Of a DNA stretch of 64,000 nucleotides, positions 33,243-45,961 are shown one piece after another. Each line of letters starts with the position of its first letter. Positions within the stretch are counted from its first letter, which is position 1. The position numbers and the translations under genes were made by a program. The stretch lies in NCBI GenBank assembly GCA_034509735.1, contig JACGWO010000003.1:6262001-6326000 (forward strand), in the 5' to 3' direction. Below the pieces are notes generated by a model. It ran no database searches and had not been told where the DNA came from. It was given only the letters and a program-made list of their open reading frames with translations. This DNA is from Sesamum alatum (Eukaryota; Streptophyta; Magnoliopsida; Lamiales; Pedaliaceae).

Positions 33243-34909
33243 ATGTAAGCCAATTTGGCAGGAATATGTAACCTATGTCTAGACAATTTTTGGTATTTGA
33301 TAAAAATATTTATGAATAAAGAAGTGAAAATTCATATGGCAATACTTTGTTTACGTTCACTTATATCTGCATTTACATTTCTGTTCACTATGCAAAACAA
33401 AGCCCACGGACTGAGAAACGATTTCGGGGACTGGGACTACGCTTGGAGGTAGGTCCATGAAATCAGTCTTACCGAATCAGTCCAGAAATCTCCAAGTCAA
33501 GGAATCCCGAAAATGGGTACCGGGATTCCCTTTGAGACTTGCACTAAGCATCTGCTGTCGTATTTCATCGACGGGTGACGAAGGTCGTCTAAGCAGTGTT
33601 AGTGGGTCAGCATGCTAGGAAGCAGCTGACTGAGGTGACTCGCGGGAACCGTCTTACGGTGGACCTTGAGTATGGTCAGCAAGGTATGACGTGTATTCCC
33701 GGTTCCAACGGTACAGGCCAAGTCCTTTGACTTGAGGAACTGCTGAGTTTACCTGTGCATCAAGTCTGTATCTTAGATATGGTGAGAGATTGCCAAAATA
33801 CTCTTGAGTAGTCATAAGCCATGTCTAGTGCAGCTCGGGTGTACAGAGTGACAGTAGTTTCCAAGAAAGGATCTGTCTCCTGTCAAAAGGTATTGACAGT
33901 TGAGTCTTATATATGCTCTGTGTCTTGTCCCTGAAATCTGTGACCACAGTAACTGAACAGAAGGGAAAGGTTTTCCTTGCGGCGTTTAGTAAGGACAGAC
34001 CGACACTTAGGTCCAAAATGGGTACCTGCTTTTTCCGTGCCCTAGACTCTAAGTGATGAGACCGAAGACAGAAGGACAAGTGTACTGTTAGAACCTAAAT
34101 GTTCATCCCCAATTATTTCACCTAGTCTCTAGTGCCATGGACCGTTGCTAGATGGCCACCCATGGTAACGGCGGATTCTATGAATCCGACCAAGTCTAGC
34201 TGAATGGTGAACCTAAAGAGTCACACACTATCCACACACACTTATTATTTAATTTGGAATTAAATATTGGAGTAAAGGAATGATTAAATTAGATTTAATC
34301 GGGTCCTATATTTTCTTGGAGAAATTAATTCCTTCTATTTGATAAAGGGAATTAAATTAATAAATAGGATTTATTAAAGGGTTGATTTAATGGGCTTAGA
34401 ATAAATATTAATATTTATTTATTATATTATATTTATTCTTTTAGCCTTTTGGAATATTTAATGGGATTTAAATATTCCACTAAATTAAAATCAACGGTTG
34501 AGATGGAAAGGGGAGATGGAAGGCTAGGATTTGTTTGTCTAGGTCAAACACTAGTTTGACTAGGACTTTGACTAGGTCAAAATCCTAGTCAAATTAGAGT
34601 TCTTAGAGTAGGAGTTTTAAGAGGATTAAACTCCTCTTCTATAAATACCTCTAGCTTCCAACCTTTTGAAGGATGATGATTCTTGAAATCACACACACAA
34701 CACACACTCGTCTCTCCCCTCCTCACCTCTCGTCCGCCCCCTCTCTCTCTACAAGAAAATTGTTTCTTGTTCTTTTGTTCTTGGAACATTAGAACTAAGG
34801 AGGATTAGTCCCGTTAATTCATAACGTGTGATTGATCTATCCTCTCCAAAAATACTTGTTCGTTGCTAGCACGACGTGCAAGATACGTGGGTGGATCGTG
34901 TGTCACGAT

Positions 34910-36898
34910 TGTTAGAATAGGTGACCATGTAAGCCAATTTTGGCAGGAATATATAACCTATGTCTAGACAATTCTTTGGTATTTGATAAAACATTTATGA
35001 ATAAAGAAGTGAAAATTCATATGGCAATACTTTGTTTACGTTCACTTATATCTGCATTTACATTTCTGTTCACTACGCAAACAAAGCCCACGGACTGAGT
35101 AACGATTTCGGGACTAGGACTACGCTTGGAGGTAGGTCCATGAAATCAGTCTCACCGAATCAGTCCGGAAATTTCCAAGTCAAGGAATCCCGAAAATGGG
35201 TACTGGGATTTCCTTTGAGACTTGCACTAAGCATCTGCTATCGTATTTCATCGACGGGTTACGAAGGTCGTCTAAGCAGTGTTAGTGGGTCAGCATGCTA
35301 GGAAGCAGCTAACTGAGGTGACTCGCGGGAACCATCTTACGGAGGACCTTGAGTATGGTCAGCAAGGTATGACGTGTATTCCCGGTTCCAACAGTACAGG
35401 CCAAGTCCTTTTGACTTGAGGAACTGCTGAGTTTACTTGTGCATCAGGTCTGTATCTTAGATATGGTGAGAGATTGCCAAAATACGCTTGAGTAGTCATA
35501 AGCCATGTCTAGTGCAGCTCGGGTGCACAAAGTGACAGTAGTTTCCAAGAAAGGATCTGTCTCCTGTCAAAAGGTATTGACAGTTGAGTCTCATGTATGC
35601 TCTGTGTCTTGTCCCTGAAATCTGTGGCCACAGTGACTGAACAGAAGGGAAAGGTTTCCCTTGCGGCGTTTAGTAAGGACAGACCGACACTTAGGTCCAA
35701 AATGGGTACCTGCTTTTTCCGTGCCCTAGACTCTAAGTGATGAGACCGAAGACAGAAGGACAAGTGTACTGTTAGAGCCTAAATGTTCATCCCCGAATAT
35801 TTCACCTAGTCTCTAGTGCCATGGACCGTGCTAGATGGCCACCCATGGTAACGGGCGGATTCTAGGAATCCGACCAAGTCTAGCTGAATGGTGAACCTAA
35901 AGAGTCACACACTATCCACACACACTTAGTATTTAATTTGGAATTAAATATTGGAGTAAAGGAATGATTAAATTAGATTTAATCGGGTCCTATATTTTCT
36001 TGGAGAAATTAATTCCTTCTATTTGATAAAGGGAATTAAATTAATAAATAGGATTTATTAAAAGGGTTGATTTAATGGGCTTAGAATAAATAATAATATT
36101 TATTTATCATATTATATTTATTCTTTTAGCCTTTTGGAATATTTAATGGGATTTAAATATTCCATTAAATTAAAATCAACGGTTGAGATGGAAAGGGGAG
36201 ATGGAAGGCTAGTATTCGTTTGACTAGGTCAAACACTAGTTTGACTAGGTCAAAATCCTAGTCAAATTAGATTACTTAGAGTTTGAGTTTAAAGAGGATT
36301 AAACTCCTCCTCTATATAAACCTCTAGCTTCCAACAATTGTAGGATGATGATTCTTGCAAACACACACAACACACACTCTCCCCTTCCTCCTACCTCTCG
36401 TCCGCCCCTCTCTCTTTCTCCAACAAGAAAGTATTTTTCTTAGTTCTTTTTGTTCTTGGAACATCAAGAACTTAGACGAACCAATACCGTTAATTGATAA
36501 CGTGTTATTGATTCGTCCACTCCAAAAATTATACACTTGTTCGTTCCTAGCACGACGTGCAAGATACGTGGGTGGATCGTGTGTCACGATTTGGAGGGTC
36601 TCAAGAACGAGATCTCGGTGCAAAACGGGGAACAACGCGAGTAGCCGTTGAAGACGAAAACGACAACGGGTAGGTCTCGTTTTTATTTTTCGTCCCTCTT
36701 CAATTTTCAACTCTATGGCCTCCATGATTCTTTATTTGCTTTATGATCATGAGATACACCGAACGCCCGGGAACCTCAAGGGCACACCCCTTGAGCGTGT
36801 TCTTTTAAATCAAAAGCATGCCTTGTTATTTTTGTATGTTTATTTTATCGCGCTTCCGCATTCGCGCAATTCCCGGGACGATCCACCGATTTCTTTCA
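34910..36898 (+). mobile_element. Solo LTR-A nested in another LTR-A
   Basis: A complete 1989-bp LTR (TGTTAGAATAGG...TTTCTTTCA) flanked by ACGAT at 34905-34909 and 36899-36903. The host LTR sequence continues directly across. Confidence 0.95.
36220..36320 (+). promoter_or_regulatory. LTR-A promoter: W-box cluster and TATA box
   Basis: Five TTGAC cores lie within 36220-36265. TATATAAA is at 36313-36320, and CA- and CT-rich sequence starts about 40 bp further on. This copy has an intact TATA box, unlike 277-2276. Confidence 0.6.
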
Positions 36899-37212
36899 AC
36901 GATTTGGAGGGTCTCAAGAACGAGATCTCGGTGCAAAACGGGGAACAACGCGTGTAGCCGTTGAAGACGAAAACGACAACGGGTAGGTCTCGTTTTATTT
37001 TTTCGTCCCTCTTTATATTACAACTCTATGGCCTCCATGATTTCTTTACATGCTATATAATCATGAGATACACCGAACGCCCGGGAACCTCAAGGGTACA
37101 CCCCTTGAGCGTGTTCTTTTAAATTAAAAGCATGCTTTATTTTTCGTATGTTTAATTTTATCGCGCTTCCGCATTCGCGCAATTCCCGGGACGATCCACC
37201 AATTTCCTTTCA

Positions 37213-38586
37213 GTTTAATTAAGGGAAGAAGTCCAACTTCTTCCTATTCCAAATTAGGAATTATTTCTCCTCTCGGGTATAATTTAACGGACCGGGTTTT
37301 ATCGTAATCCAATTACGACGAACCCAATATTAATCTAATTTAATGTCCACTTAAATTATTCCCGTTGATCTTTTAATCCAATTAAAGTCTCAACATCTAA
37401 ACTTTCCATATTTAATCGAAAATCCAATTTACCGATTAAATGAAATCCCGATACAATATCGGCCCGTCCATCCAATGGACTTTCCCTTAAGTAATCCAAT
37501 TACTGATTTTATCCTTCGAGATTGACTCCAAGTCGATCTCTCAACCTCCTCGGTGATTTGTGTGTGACCCTTTAGGTTCACCCTCAGCTAGACTTGGGCC
37601 CGTTACCATGGGTGGCCGTCTAGCAACGGTCCATGACACTAGAAACTAGGTGAATTGGCGTGAACATTTAGGCGCCGATTCCGTACGGGTACGATCCTTT
37701 TGTCGACCGTCTCCCGGCCTTAGTCTAGAGTATGGAATTGGGCGTCGGTTCCCATCCTTGACTATGCATCTATGCTTAATACTCGAGACCACGTATGCTT
37801 CATTGCATCGACACAGGAAACCATTCCCTGTTCGACCAACCACTGTGGCCACAGCTTCAAACAGCATGAACGTGTCTCCGAGTGCATAGCAGATACCTCT
37901 GTCACATACTGACAGGGGACGGATCATCTTCTTGGAATTCACCGTCCTCGCTACACATTCTGACTGCACTGGACAAGGCTTATGATAATCATCTTACAGA
38001 ATGATTACCTCTCGCCAGATCCAAGATACAGCCATCCTGTGCACGCGACTGCCATGATCCCTCAAGTCTGAGGATTACACCCGTACTATTGGAATCGGGG
38101 AAAACCAATCATACCGACCAAGCCTCCAAGGCTTCCATATGATGATCCCCGCGAGTCAGTCCAGTCGGCTCGACCCCAGTCGACCAACCCATCAAGATCG
38201 TGTAGGCGTCCCACGCCTGTCGCCGATGAAACACGGCACTCATCCAATGAACACGACTCTTGACGCAAGTCTCAATAAGACTCTCGATGCCCTGTCTCGA
38301 GGTCCTCGACTTGGAACGTTTCAGACCCAACTCTTAATCAGTTGGTTTCATGACCACCATCCAATGCGTGGCCCAACTGCACGAGTTGTTATCCATGGTC
38401 TGTGGGCTTTGTTGCGATATAAGTTAAACACCGTTTTAACAAATGTAAGATGAGCGCAACAAAGAAGGTACCATTGGTGACGAATACTCATCTTATTCAT
38501 CACATAATAATATTGCATTCACATCAAGTTGTCGGATAGGTTACAAATTGCCAAACCTATTGGCTTTCTGGTCACCTATTCCAACA
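37213..38586 (-). repeat. 3' LTR-B of B2, truncated
   Basis: It begins inside LTR-B at GTTTAATTAAGG, directly after an LTR-A end, and continues to ...ACCTATTCCAACA at 38586. About 850 bases of the LTR are missing on the left. Confidence 0.9.
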
Positions 38587-38596
38587 ATCTCCCACT
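38587..38596 (-). promoter_or_regulatory. Polypurine tract of B2
   Basis: AGTGGGAGAT on the minus strand, directly against the LTR start. Confidence 0.85.
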
Positions 38597-38610
38597 TGAC
38601 CTAAAGCCAA

Positions 38611-38701
38611 TCACCCATTTACTTCGAACCTCTTATTCAGATGGTGAGTATGGGCAACTTGCGACATGGGCTTAGCAAGTGGATCTGCTATGTTTTCTGC
38701 G
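38611..38701 (-). pseudogene. B2 RNase H, C-terminal end
   Basis: Reads ENIADPLAKPMSQ on the minus strand and ends at the TGA at 38611-38613, just before the polypurine tract. It is cut from the rest of RNase H by the solo LTR-B that follows; CTGCG (38697-38701) is the duplicated target. Confidence 0.85.
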
Positions 38702-40836
38702 TGAAGGACAAGCGGATCCGCCCGGGAGCGCGAGTGGAAGCGAGAAAGCGTGGAAAGTGCGTAAATTTAAATCAAATTCAAAATATGCGAATCCCAAGGG
38801 GTGTACCTTGGGTGCTCAACCGGGCGTTCGATATAGGATGTGTAAATATTAAAACATATATTTAAACACATAGGGCATAGATATATAAATGAAATCAATC
38901 AAAGCGTAATAAACCGTTACCTTTGATTGTTTAGCGTATGCTCCCGGCTACTAGCGCTGTTCCTTCTGTGGAATGCTCACGAAATCCAAATGTATGGATT
39001 CTCCAAAGGTGATCCACACCACACTGGAAGAAACACACGTTCTTCTTGCTAGAAAAGAACGGGTTTAGGAAGGAATCGGTTTAACAGAAGAACGCTATGA
39101 ATTAGTGTTCTCTTAAACTTACTTTGTTCTTCTTCTTGATTCAAAATCAAGTGAAGAACACAAGTGTAAGAGAGGGAGAGAGCACGAAAATTGAGAGAGA
39201 GGAGAGGATTTTTTTGTCTTCTCTTTTTCCTAGAAAAAGATGAATAATGAATCACTTATGCTTGGTCTTGTATATTTTAATATATATACATAATTAATGT
39301 GATTATTGGAATGTGTCTAGGTTCATCCAAGGATGTCTAGATTCATTCCAATCAATCACCATCAATTCTTCAATCAAGCCTACCAAAATTTATGGTATGA
39401 TCAAATCATACCAAAAGGGAAGAGCTTGATTGGAGTTGATTTGTCTCTTTCCAAAAGAGATAAGTCAACATACCACCTAGCATGAAACATGGCTGATTTT
39501 GCTTCCTCCAAGGGAGCGTGTCGGCCATGTTTGATTAAGGAAAGAAGTCCAACTTCTTCCCATTCCAAATTAGGAATTATTTCTCCTCTCGGGTATAATC
39601 CAATTAAAAGATCCAACGTCTCAAAGTCTCAACTTTCCATATTTAATCAAAAATCCAATTTACCGATTAATAGAAAGCCCAATACAATATCGGCCCGTCC
39701 ATCCAATGGACTTTCCCTTAAGTAATCTAATTACTTATTTTATCCTTCGAGATTGACTCCAAGTCGATCTCTCAACCTCCTCGGTGATTTGTGTGTGACC
39801 CTTTAGGTTCACCCTCATCTAGACTTGGGCCCATGTCCCACAAGGGCCCGTTACCATGGTTGGCCGTCTAGCAACACTCCATGGCACTAGAGACTAGGTG
39901 AATTGGCGTGAACATTTAGGCGCTGATTCCGTACGGGTACGATCTTTCCGTCTACCGTCTCCCGGCCTTAGTCTAGGGTATGGAATTGGGCGTCGGTTCC
40001 CATCCTTGACTAGGCATCTATGCTTAATACTCGAGACCACGTATGCTTCATTGCGTCGACATAGGAAACCATTCCCTGTTCAACCAACCACTGTGGCCAC
40101 AGCTTCAAACAGCATGAACGTGTCTCCGAGTGCATAGGAGATACCTCTGTCACATAACTGACAGGGGACGGATCCTCTTCTTGGAATCCACCGTCCTCGC
40201 TACACATTCCGACTGCACTGAAAAAGGCTTATAATAATCATCTTACAGAATGATTACCTCTCGCCAGATCCAAGATACAGCCGTCCTGTGCACGCGACTG
40301 CCATGATCCCTCAAGTCTGAGGATTACTCCCATACTATCGGAACCGGGGAAAACCAATCATACCGACCAAGCCTCTAAGGCTTCCATATGATGATCCCCG
40401 CGAGTCAGTCCAGTCTGCTCGACCCCAGTCGACCAACCCATCAAGATCGTGTAGGCGCCCCACGCCTGTCGCCGATGAAAACACGGCACTCATCCAATGA
40501 ACACGACTCTTGACGCAAGTCTCAAGAGGACTCTCGATGCCCTGTCTCGAGGTCCTCGACTTGGAACGTTTCAGACCCAACTCTTAATCAGTTGGTTTCA
40601 TGACCACCATCCAATGCGTGGCCCAACTGCACGAGTTGTTATCTATGGTCTGTGGGCTTTGTTGCGATATAAGTTAAATACCATTTTAACAAATGTGAGA
40701 TGAGCGCAACAAAGAAGGCACCACTGGTGACGAATACTCATCTTATTCATCACATAATAATATTACATTTACATCAAGTTGTCAGATAGGTTACAAATCG
40801 CCAAACCTATTGGCTTTCTGGTCACCTATTCTAACA
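38702..40836 (-). mobile_element. Solo LTR-B in B2 RNase H
   Basis: TGAAGGACAAGCGG...CTATTCTAACA, flanked by CTGCG at 38697-38701 and 40837-40841. It is about 90 bp shorter than other copies, partly because of a deletion near 39598. Confidence 0.95.
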
Positions 40837-40841
40837 CTGCG

Positions 40842-41982
40842 GAGCTGACTCGGTCCAACCGAACGTCACTCCTGCTATTCATCTCTCTAAGCAGATGGTA
40901 GCGTCTAAGAATATGCTTGGATCGTGATGAGATCTCGGTTCCTTTGCTATCGCTATCGCCCCGTTGTTATCCTAAAAGATAATTACAGGCTTAGTAATGC
41001 TAGGTACTACATCCTGCCCTTGGATGTAGCTCATCAACCAAACCACTCCTTAGCAGCTTCCAAAGCCGCTATGTATTCAAAACTCTATGGTGGAGTTCGT
41101 CGTGGTAGCCTACTTGGAACTCTTCCAAGTAACCACGCCACCATTTAGTCTAAATACAAAACCATACTGAGACTTGGCATCATCGTCATCCGACTGGAAG
41201 CTAGCGTCGCTATAGCCTTCAAGTATCACCTCTCCACCGCCGTAGTTCAAGAACATGTCCTTAGTCCTTTTCAGGTACTTTAGGATAGTCTTGACTGCAC
41301 TCCAGTGTGCCTCCCCAGCACACGACTGATATCGGCTAGTTACGCTCAAAGCGAAAGCCACATCAGGTCTAGTGCTCTGAACAGCATACTGTATGCTGCC
41401 TACGGCTGAAGCATAGGGATGTCCAACATCCTTTTTAAGCTCCTCATCAGTCTTAGGAGACTGCTTCTTGGATAACTTAATTCCATGCCTCATAGGAAGG
41501 AATCCTCGTTTTGAGTTCTCCATCTTGAATCTCTTCAAGACTTTCTCAATGTACGAGGACTGGGCCATTCCTAACATCCTTTTAGATCTATCCCTGTAGA
41601 TCTTGATGCCAAGGATGTAGGATGCCTCGCCCATATCCTTCATGGAGAATTGCGTTGACAACCAAGTTTTAGTGGTACCCAACATCTTAGCGTCATTCCC
41701 AATGAGCAAGATGTCATCCACGTAAAGCACCAGAAACGCAACTGAGCTCCCACTGATCTTCTTGTATACACAAGGATCGGACTCGTTCTTGGTGAAATCA
41801 TATCCCCGTATGACTTCATCAAAACGTATGTTCCAGCTTCGGGACGCTTGTTTAAGGCCATAGATGGACCTTTGGAGACGGCAGACCTTCTGCTCTTCTC
41901 CAACAGTTGTGAAACCCTCCGGCTGATCCATATAGATCTCTTCCTCTACGAAACCGTTGAGGAAAGCCGTTTTCACGTCCAT
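40842..41982 (-). pseudogene. B2 reverse transcriptase and RNase H, broken
   Basis: An open frame of 290 codons (41982-41110) from MDVKTAFLNG through SIYGLKQASRSW, YVDD and the first RNase H aspartate (YSDASFQ) to WKSSK. It ends at TAG (41110-41112), where A2 has Gln. Beyond it the same frameshift as in B1 destroys the TEAEYIA motif. Just upstream of 41982 a TGG Trp codon is TGA. RNase H is therefore truncated before its catalytic Glu and last Asp residues. Confidence 0.88.
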
Positions 41983-43748
41983 CTGTCATATTTCATAGTC
42001 ATACCATGCTGCTATGGCAAGCAGTATCCGAAAGGACTTGGCCATTGCTACGGGCGAGTAGGTTTCCTCAAAATCGACCCCGGGTCGTTGAGTGTAACCT
42101 TTCGCCACAAGCCTGGCTTTGAAGGTTGTAACCTCCCCGTCAGCTCCAAGCTTACGTTTGTAGACCTATTTACACCCTACGGGTTTAACCCCTTTGGGTG
42201 GATCTACTAGGGTCCAAACCTTGTTTGTACCCATCGAGTCCATCTCGGATTTCATGGCCCTAAGCCACTTGTCCGAATCGATGTTCGACATCGCTTCTCC
42301 GTATGTCTTTTTATCATTATCCAACTGACCGGTTAGGCCCAGAAATCCATACCTATCAGGTGCATGGGATACTCTGGCCGACCTACGGAGGACTGGAACA
42401 ATATCAGTGGGAACCACTGGCTCAGATGTCACTGCCGCCTCATGGGGTACCTCACTTGATTCCTCAAGGAGTACCTCATCGCGTCGACTATCCGATGAAA
42501 GACCTTTTTCCAAGAACACTGCGTTTCGCGAGACAAAAACCTTTTGCTCGGAGGGGATCATAGAAGTAATACCCCGCAGTTTCTTTCGGATAGCCGATGA
42601 ACCTGCATAAACTAGACCTCGAGTCCAGTTTATCTCCCACTAATCTCTTGACATATGCGGGGCAACATCACACTTTCAAGTATTTGTAGGAGGCAGGCTT
42701 GCCATGCCATATCTCATATGGCGTCTGGGATACCTTTTTAGATGGCGCCGAGTTCAAAACTTTGGCCGCCGTCTCAAGAGCGTATCCCCAGAAGGAAAGG
42801 GGTAGTTCGGTAAAACCCATCATGGATCGGACCATGTCCAACAAGGTCCGATTCCTCCTTTCAAACACACCATTAAGCTGCGGTGTTCTAGGAAGGGGTC
42901 CATTGAGAGAGAATCCCATTCTCTTTTAGATAATCAGTGAACTCACCACTCAAATACTCTCCACCTCGGTCCGACCGAAGGGCTTTGATCTTTCGACCGG
43001 TTTGGTTCTCTACTTCAAGTTTGTATTCCTTAAACCTTCCAAAGGCTTCAAACTTGTACCTCATCAGGTAAACATAACCATACCGTGAGTGATCATCGGT
43101 AAAGGTTATGAAGTACGAGTACCCACCTCTAGCCTGAGTATTTAGTGGACCACAGACATCTGTATGGATCAAATCCAACAGACCACTGGCTAGCGTACTA
43201 TGTCCAACAAAGGGTTTCTTGGTCATCTTTCCCTTTAGACAGGATTCGCAGGTCGGTAGGTTTTCCAAATCGTCTATTTCTAGACTCTTTGAGTCCACCA
43301 ACCTTCTTATCCTATCTTTAGAGATATGACCTATCCTCGCATGCCATATCTGTGCGTTATTATGATCATCACGTTTTCGTTTGTGTTCTGCAGTCATAAC
43401 CCAATTACACTGTTGAAGTATGTACAGACCGTTGACCAATGTACCAAGCAAATGAGAAATACCATCTTTGATAATGAAAAAACTGTTTTTATTGATGGTA
43501 AATTCATATCCCTCCTTATCAAGGACCGGGATGGAAACAATGTTTTTAATCATGCTAGGTACATAGAAACAGTCATTCAGTACAATCCTAACATGACTAC
43601 TAATGGCTAACTCTAGTGATCCTACGGCCTCCGCAGCAACGGCCTTGCCATCGCCTAGCCTCAGGATCATCTCATCCTTGGTTAGCCTTCTGCTTCTTTG
43701 CAGTGCCTGCAAATCATTGCAGATGTGAGCACCACACCCGGTATCCAA
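41983..43748 (-). pseudogene. B2 protease-integrase-linker, several frameshifts
   Basis: The stretch from 43748 carries the protease motif DTGCGAHI, the integrase zinc region and the DDE aspartates LIHTDVCGPL and RSDRGGEY, and stays open to about 42888. Frame changes near 42890 (GGTGTTCTAGGAAGG) and 42555 follow, then the linker with RYGFLGLTGQL (42561-42166). The integrase glutamate segment reads GVFERRNR. Broken into at least three frames. Confidence 0.85.
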
Positions 43749-44658
43749 TACCTATGAAGCAGAATTAGTAATCATATTAACTTCAACCACAAAACACACC
43801 TGGGTTGGAGAGGAGTTGTGGGCACTCCCTCTTCCAATGCCCTTTCCCTTGGCAATGCATGCAGACATCATTTGCCTTGGACCGCTGAGAACCACGGGCC
43901 TTCCCTTTCCCTTTGCTCGGTCCAACCGGAGCAATAGGGACGCCTGGAGCGCGAGCAGGGGCCACAACCGTCTTCCCTTTGCCCTTCTTCCTCTTCCAGC
44001 GTCCGGCCCTTTTGCCATTCGCCTTGGAGGTAGAAGCCTCTCCTATCAATACCGCCGGCGCCGACTTGTGGGTCGTTGCCTCGTATTGGACCAGCATGTT
44101 GATCAACTTATGAATAGACTTCTCAAGTCCGTTCATGTTATAGTTTACAACAAACGGGTTATAGGATGGAGGAAGTGACTAGAGGATCACGTCAATGTAC
44201 GTGTCATTGTTAAGCCCAGCTTTAAGGTCCTCGAGTTTCTCCACTAGGGAGAGCATCTTGACCCCATGACTTTGTACAGACGCTCCTTCAGCAAGCTTGG
44301 TGCCAAAGAATGCTTTTGTGGCGGCATATCTAATATGCCTATCCGGAACCGCATAAACCTCGTTGATGCGGAGCATTATGGCGGAGACATTGTCCAGCCT
44401 CTGATATTGCTTCTGGATATCATTAGACATTGAAGCCAATATGATACTGCGTACTTTCCGATTGTCCTTATACCATTTCTCGAACGTCAAACGTTCTTCT
44501 GGCGTGGACCCCTCCGGTGAGTCGCTCGGCGACTCGTCCAAGACGTTGCCTTGGTTCTCGAAATCGAGGACAATCCTCAGGTTTCTCAGCCAGTCCGAGT
44601 AGTTCGTTCCGTTGAATTTGTTAGTCTCAAGAATCATGGTTAACAGGTTCTTAGACAT
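43749..44658 (-). pseudogene. B2 gag, broken
   Basis: The ATG at 44658 starts MSKNLLTMILETNKFNGTNY. A CAG Gln codon near 44179 is TAG. The frame reopens at 44136 with the zinc knuckle CMHCQGKGHWKRECP (second Asn to His change) and is shifted by one extra A near 43793. The Met-Asp start of the next stretch follows a Trp-to-stop region at 43749. Confidence 0.87.
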
Positions 44659-45961
44659 ATCTACATTAATGAAAATGTAAAGCAGAAATTAGCAGATGAT
44701 GGTAATATTATTGTTCAAGTTGAAGACTTGGTCTTTTAGTCTTTAACCCTCCCACTGTTTATATGAAAGTCCGCCACTCTCAAGCGGAGTTTCGGGAAAC
44801 CATTTCCTAGTGGGCTTGGGATCCACAAGCGTAATCTCCATGCCCCGCTTTTACGATTCACATGAAGAAGACCTTGTGGGAGATATCCAATATCATTCTC
44901 ATCCAATGAGATTCCCAAGATATTTTGCCTCACCTATTCACATGGTCCCGAGGACTCCAAGCGAACCATGTTACTCAGTGTTGGGCCCGACCCATCAACC
45001 AAATCATGCCTCAAACTGTCGCCCCCCACGACTCGTGAGACAGGAAAACAGCGAGCGCAGTCTTTTTGTTCACAACAATAGTGCAGCTTTTCCTTAGTCC
45101 AAGTGTGCCACGACTCGTGAGACCACACTTGGGTAGTGGTAGCTTCCTCACCACATTGCTGTGGATGGAAGGCTCGGACAGACCAAAATACCATTTTGAT
45201 CCAAGTCCGTTCTGGGCCTAATATTTAATTTGGTCCAACCAAATGAGAGTTTGTGTATGACCAAGACCTCATCACATTATAGTGTTTTAGCATGCATAAA
45301 TATCCAATATTTAAAGCGATAAATAAATACGCCGCATGTAGAAAACATAGCACACCCCTGTTAGGATGATCACAAGCCCAACCTATGCGACCCACTGAGC
45401 CCGCATTGAGTCTATGGTCTATCTAGGGTGGTCCTAAATTATTACAATAATAATAAAACCCATTGTCATTCCAATAGGCCTAGAAGTGCTTCTTGTTTCA
45501 CGCCTTGATGCTCCTCCTTGGGGTCTCCGACTCCAATTGCTTGTTAAAAGTAAAACCTCACCAATCCTATCTACTCTCATTACAACTGAAAGTAATACAT
45601 TGGTAATAAAGAAAAACAAACCTTAACATCATGAGGCTGATAATACGGGAGATGATAGTCCCAAAAACAAGAGGCACGCAGGCCCCACCCAACAGAAAAT
45701 AAATGATCATACATTCATCCATACATAAGGTCTAGGGCTCTTGTGATCATCCCATGTTGATTCCATCAACACACATAACATAATTATTCCAAATAATCAT
45801 GCATAAATTCCAATGGATATTCCAAATACCCAAGTGATGTCCAACATCACAAAAGTATAAACATACAAATAATATGCAAAATTCAAATTTCAAATTTAAT
45901 GGACATTTTTAAACAATGCATCCAATGAATGTATTAATCACAAATTAATTAAGCAAATTTA
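44659..45961 (-). other. B2 leader, truncated by LTR-B
   Basis: Leader collinear with B1, with no gene. It ends at 45961, where another LTR-B begins. ATTTA at 45957-45961 may be the target duplication, but its partner is not in the window. The GC island and primer site lie beyond the insertion. Confidence 0.8.
44755..45123 (-). promoter_or_regulatory. B2 leader module: duplicated near-palindrome plus TATA-like box
   Basis: GTCTCACGAGTCGTGG is exact on the minus strand at 45108-45123 and 45026-45041 (82 bp apart). The TATA position reads TATAAACAG (44755-44763), one change from the other copies but still TATA-like. Confidence 0.6.

Larger units (their letters stand above)
33243..37212 (+). 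repeat. LTR-A in plus orientation, split by a solo LTR-A
   Basis: It covers LTR-A from about base 18 (ATGTAAGCC) to the end (...CCTTTCA at 37212), with a nested LTR at 34910-36898. Without it the length is about 1.98 kb. The first 17 bases are lost at the inverted junction near 33242. At 37213 it abuts LTR-B sequence. No primer site follows, so it is a solo LTR or a broken element. Confidence 0.88.
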
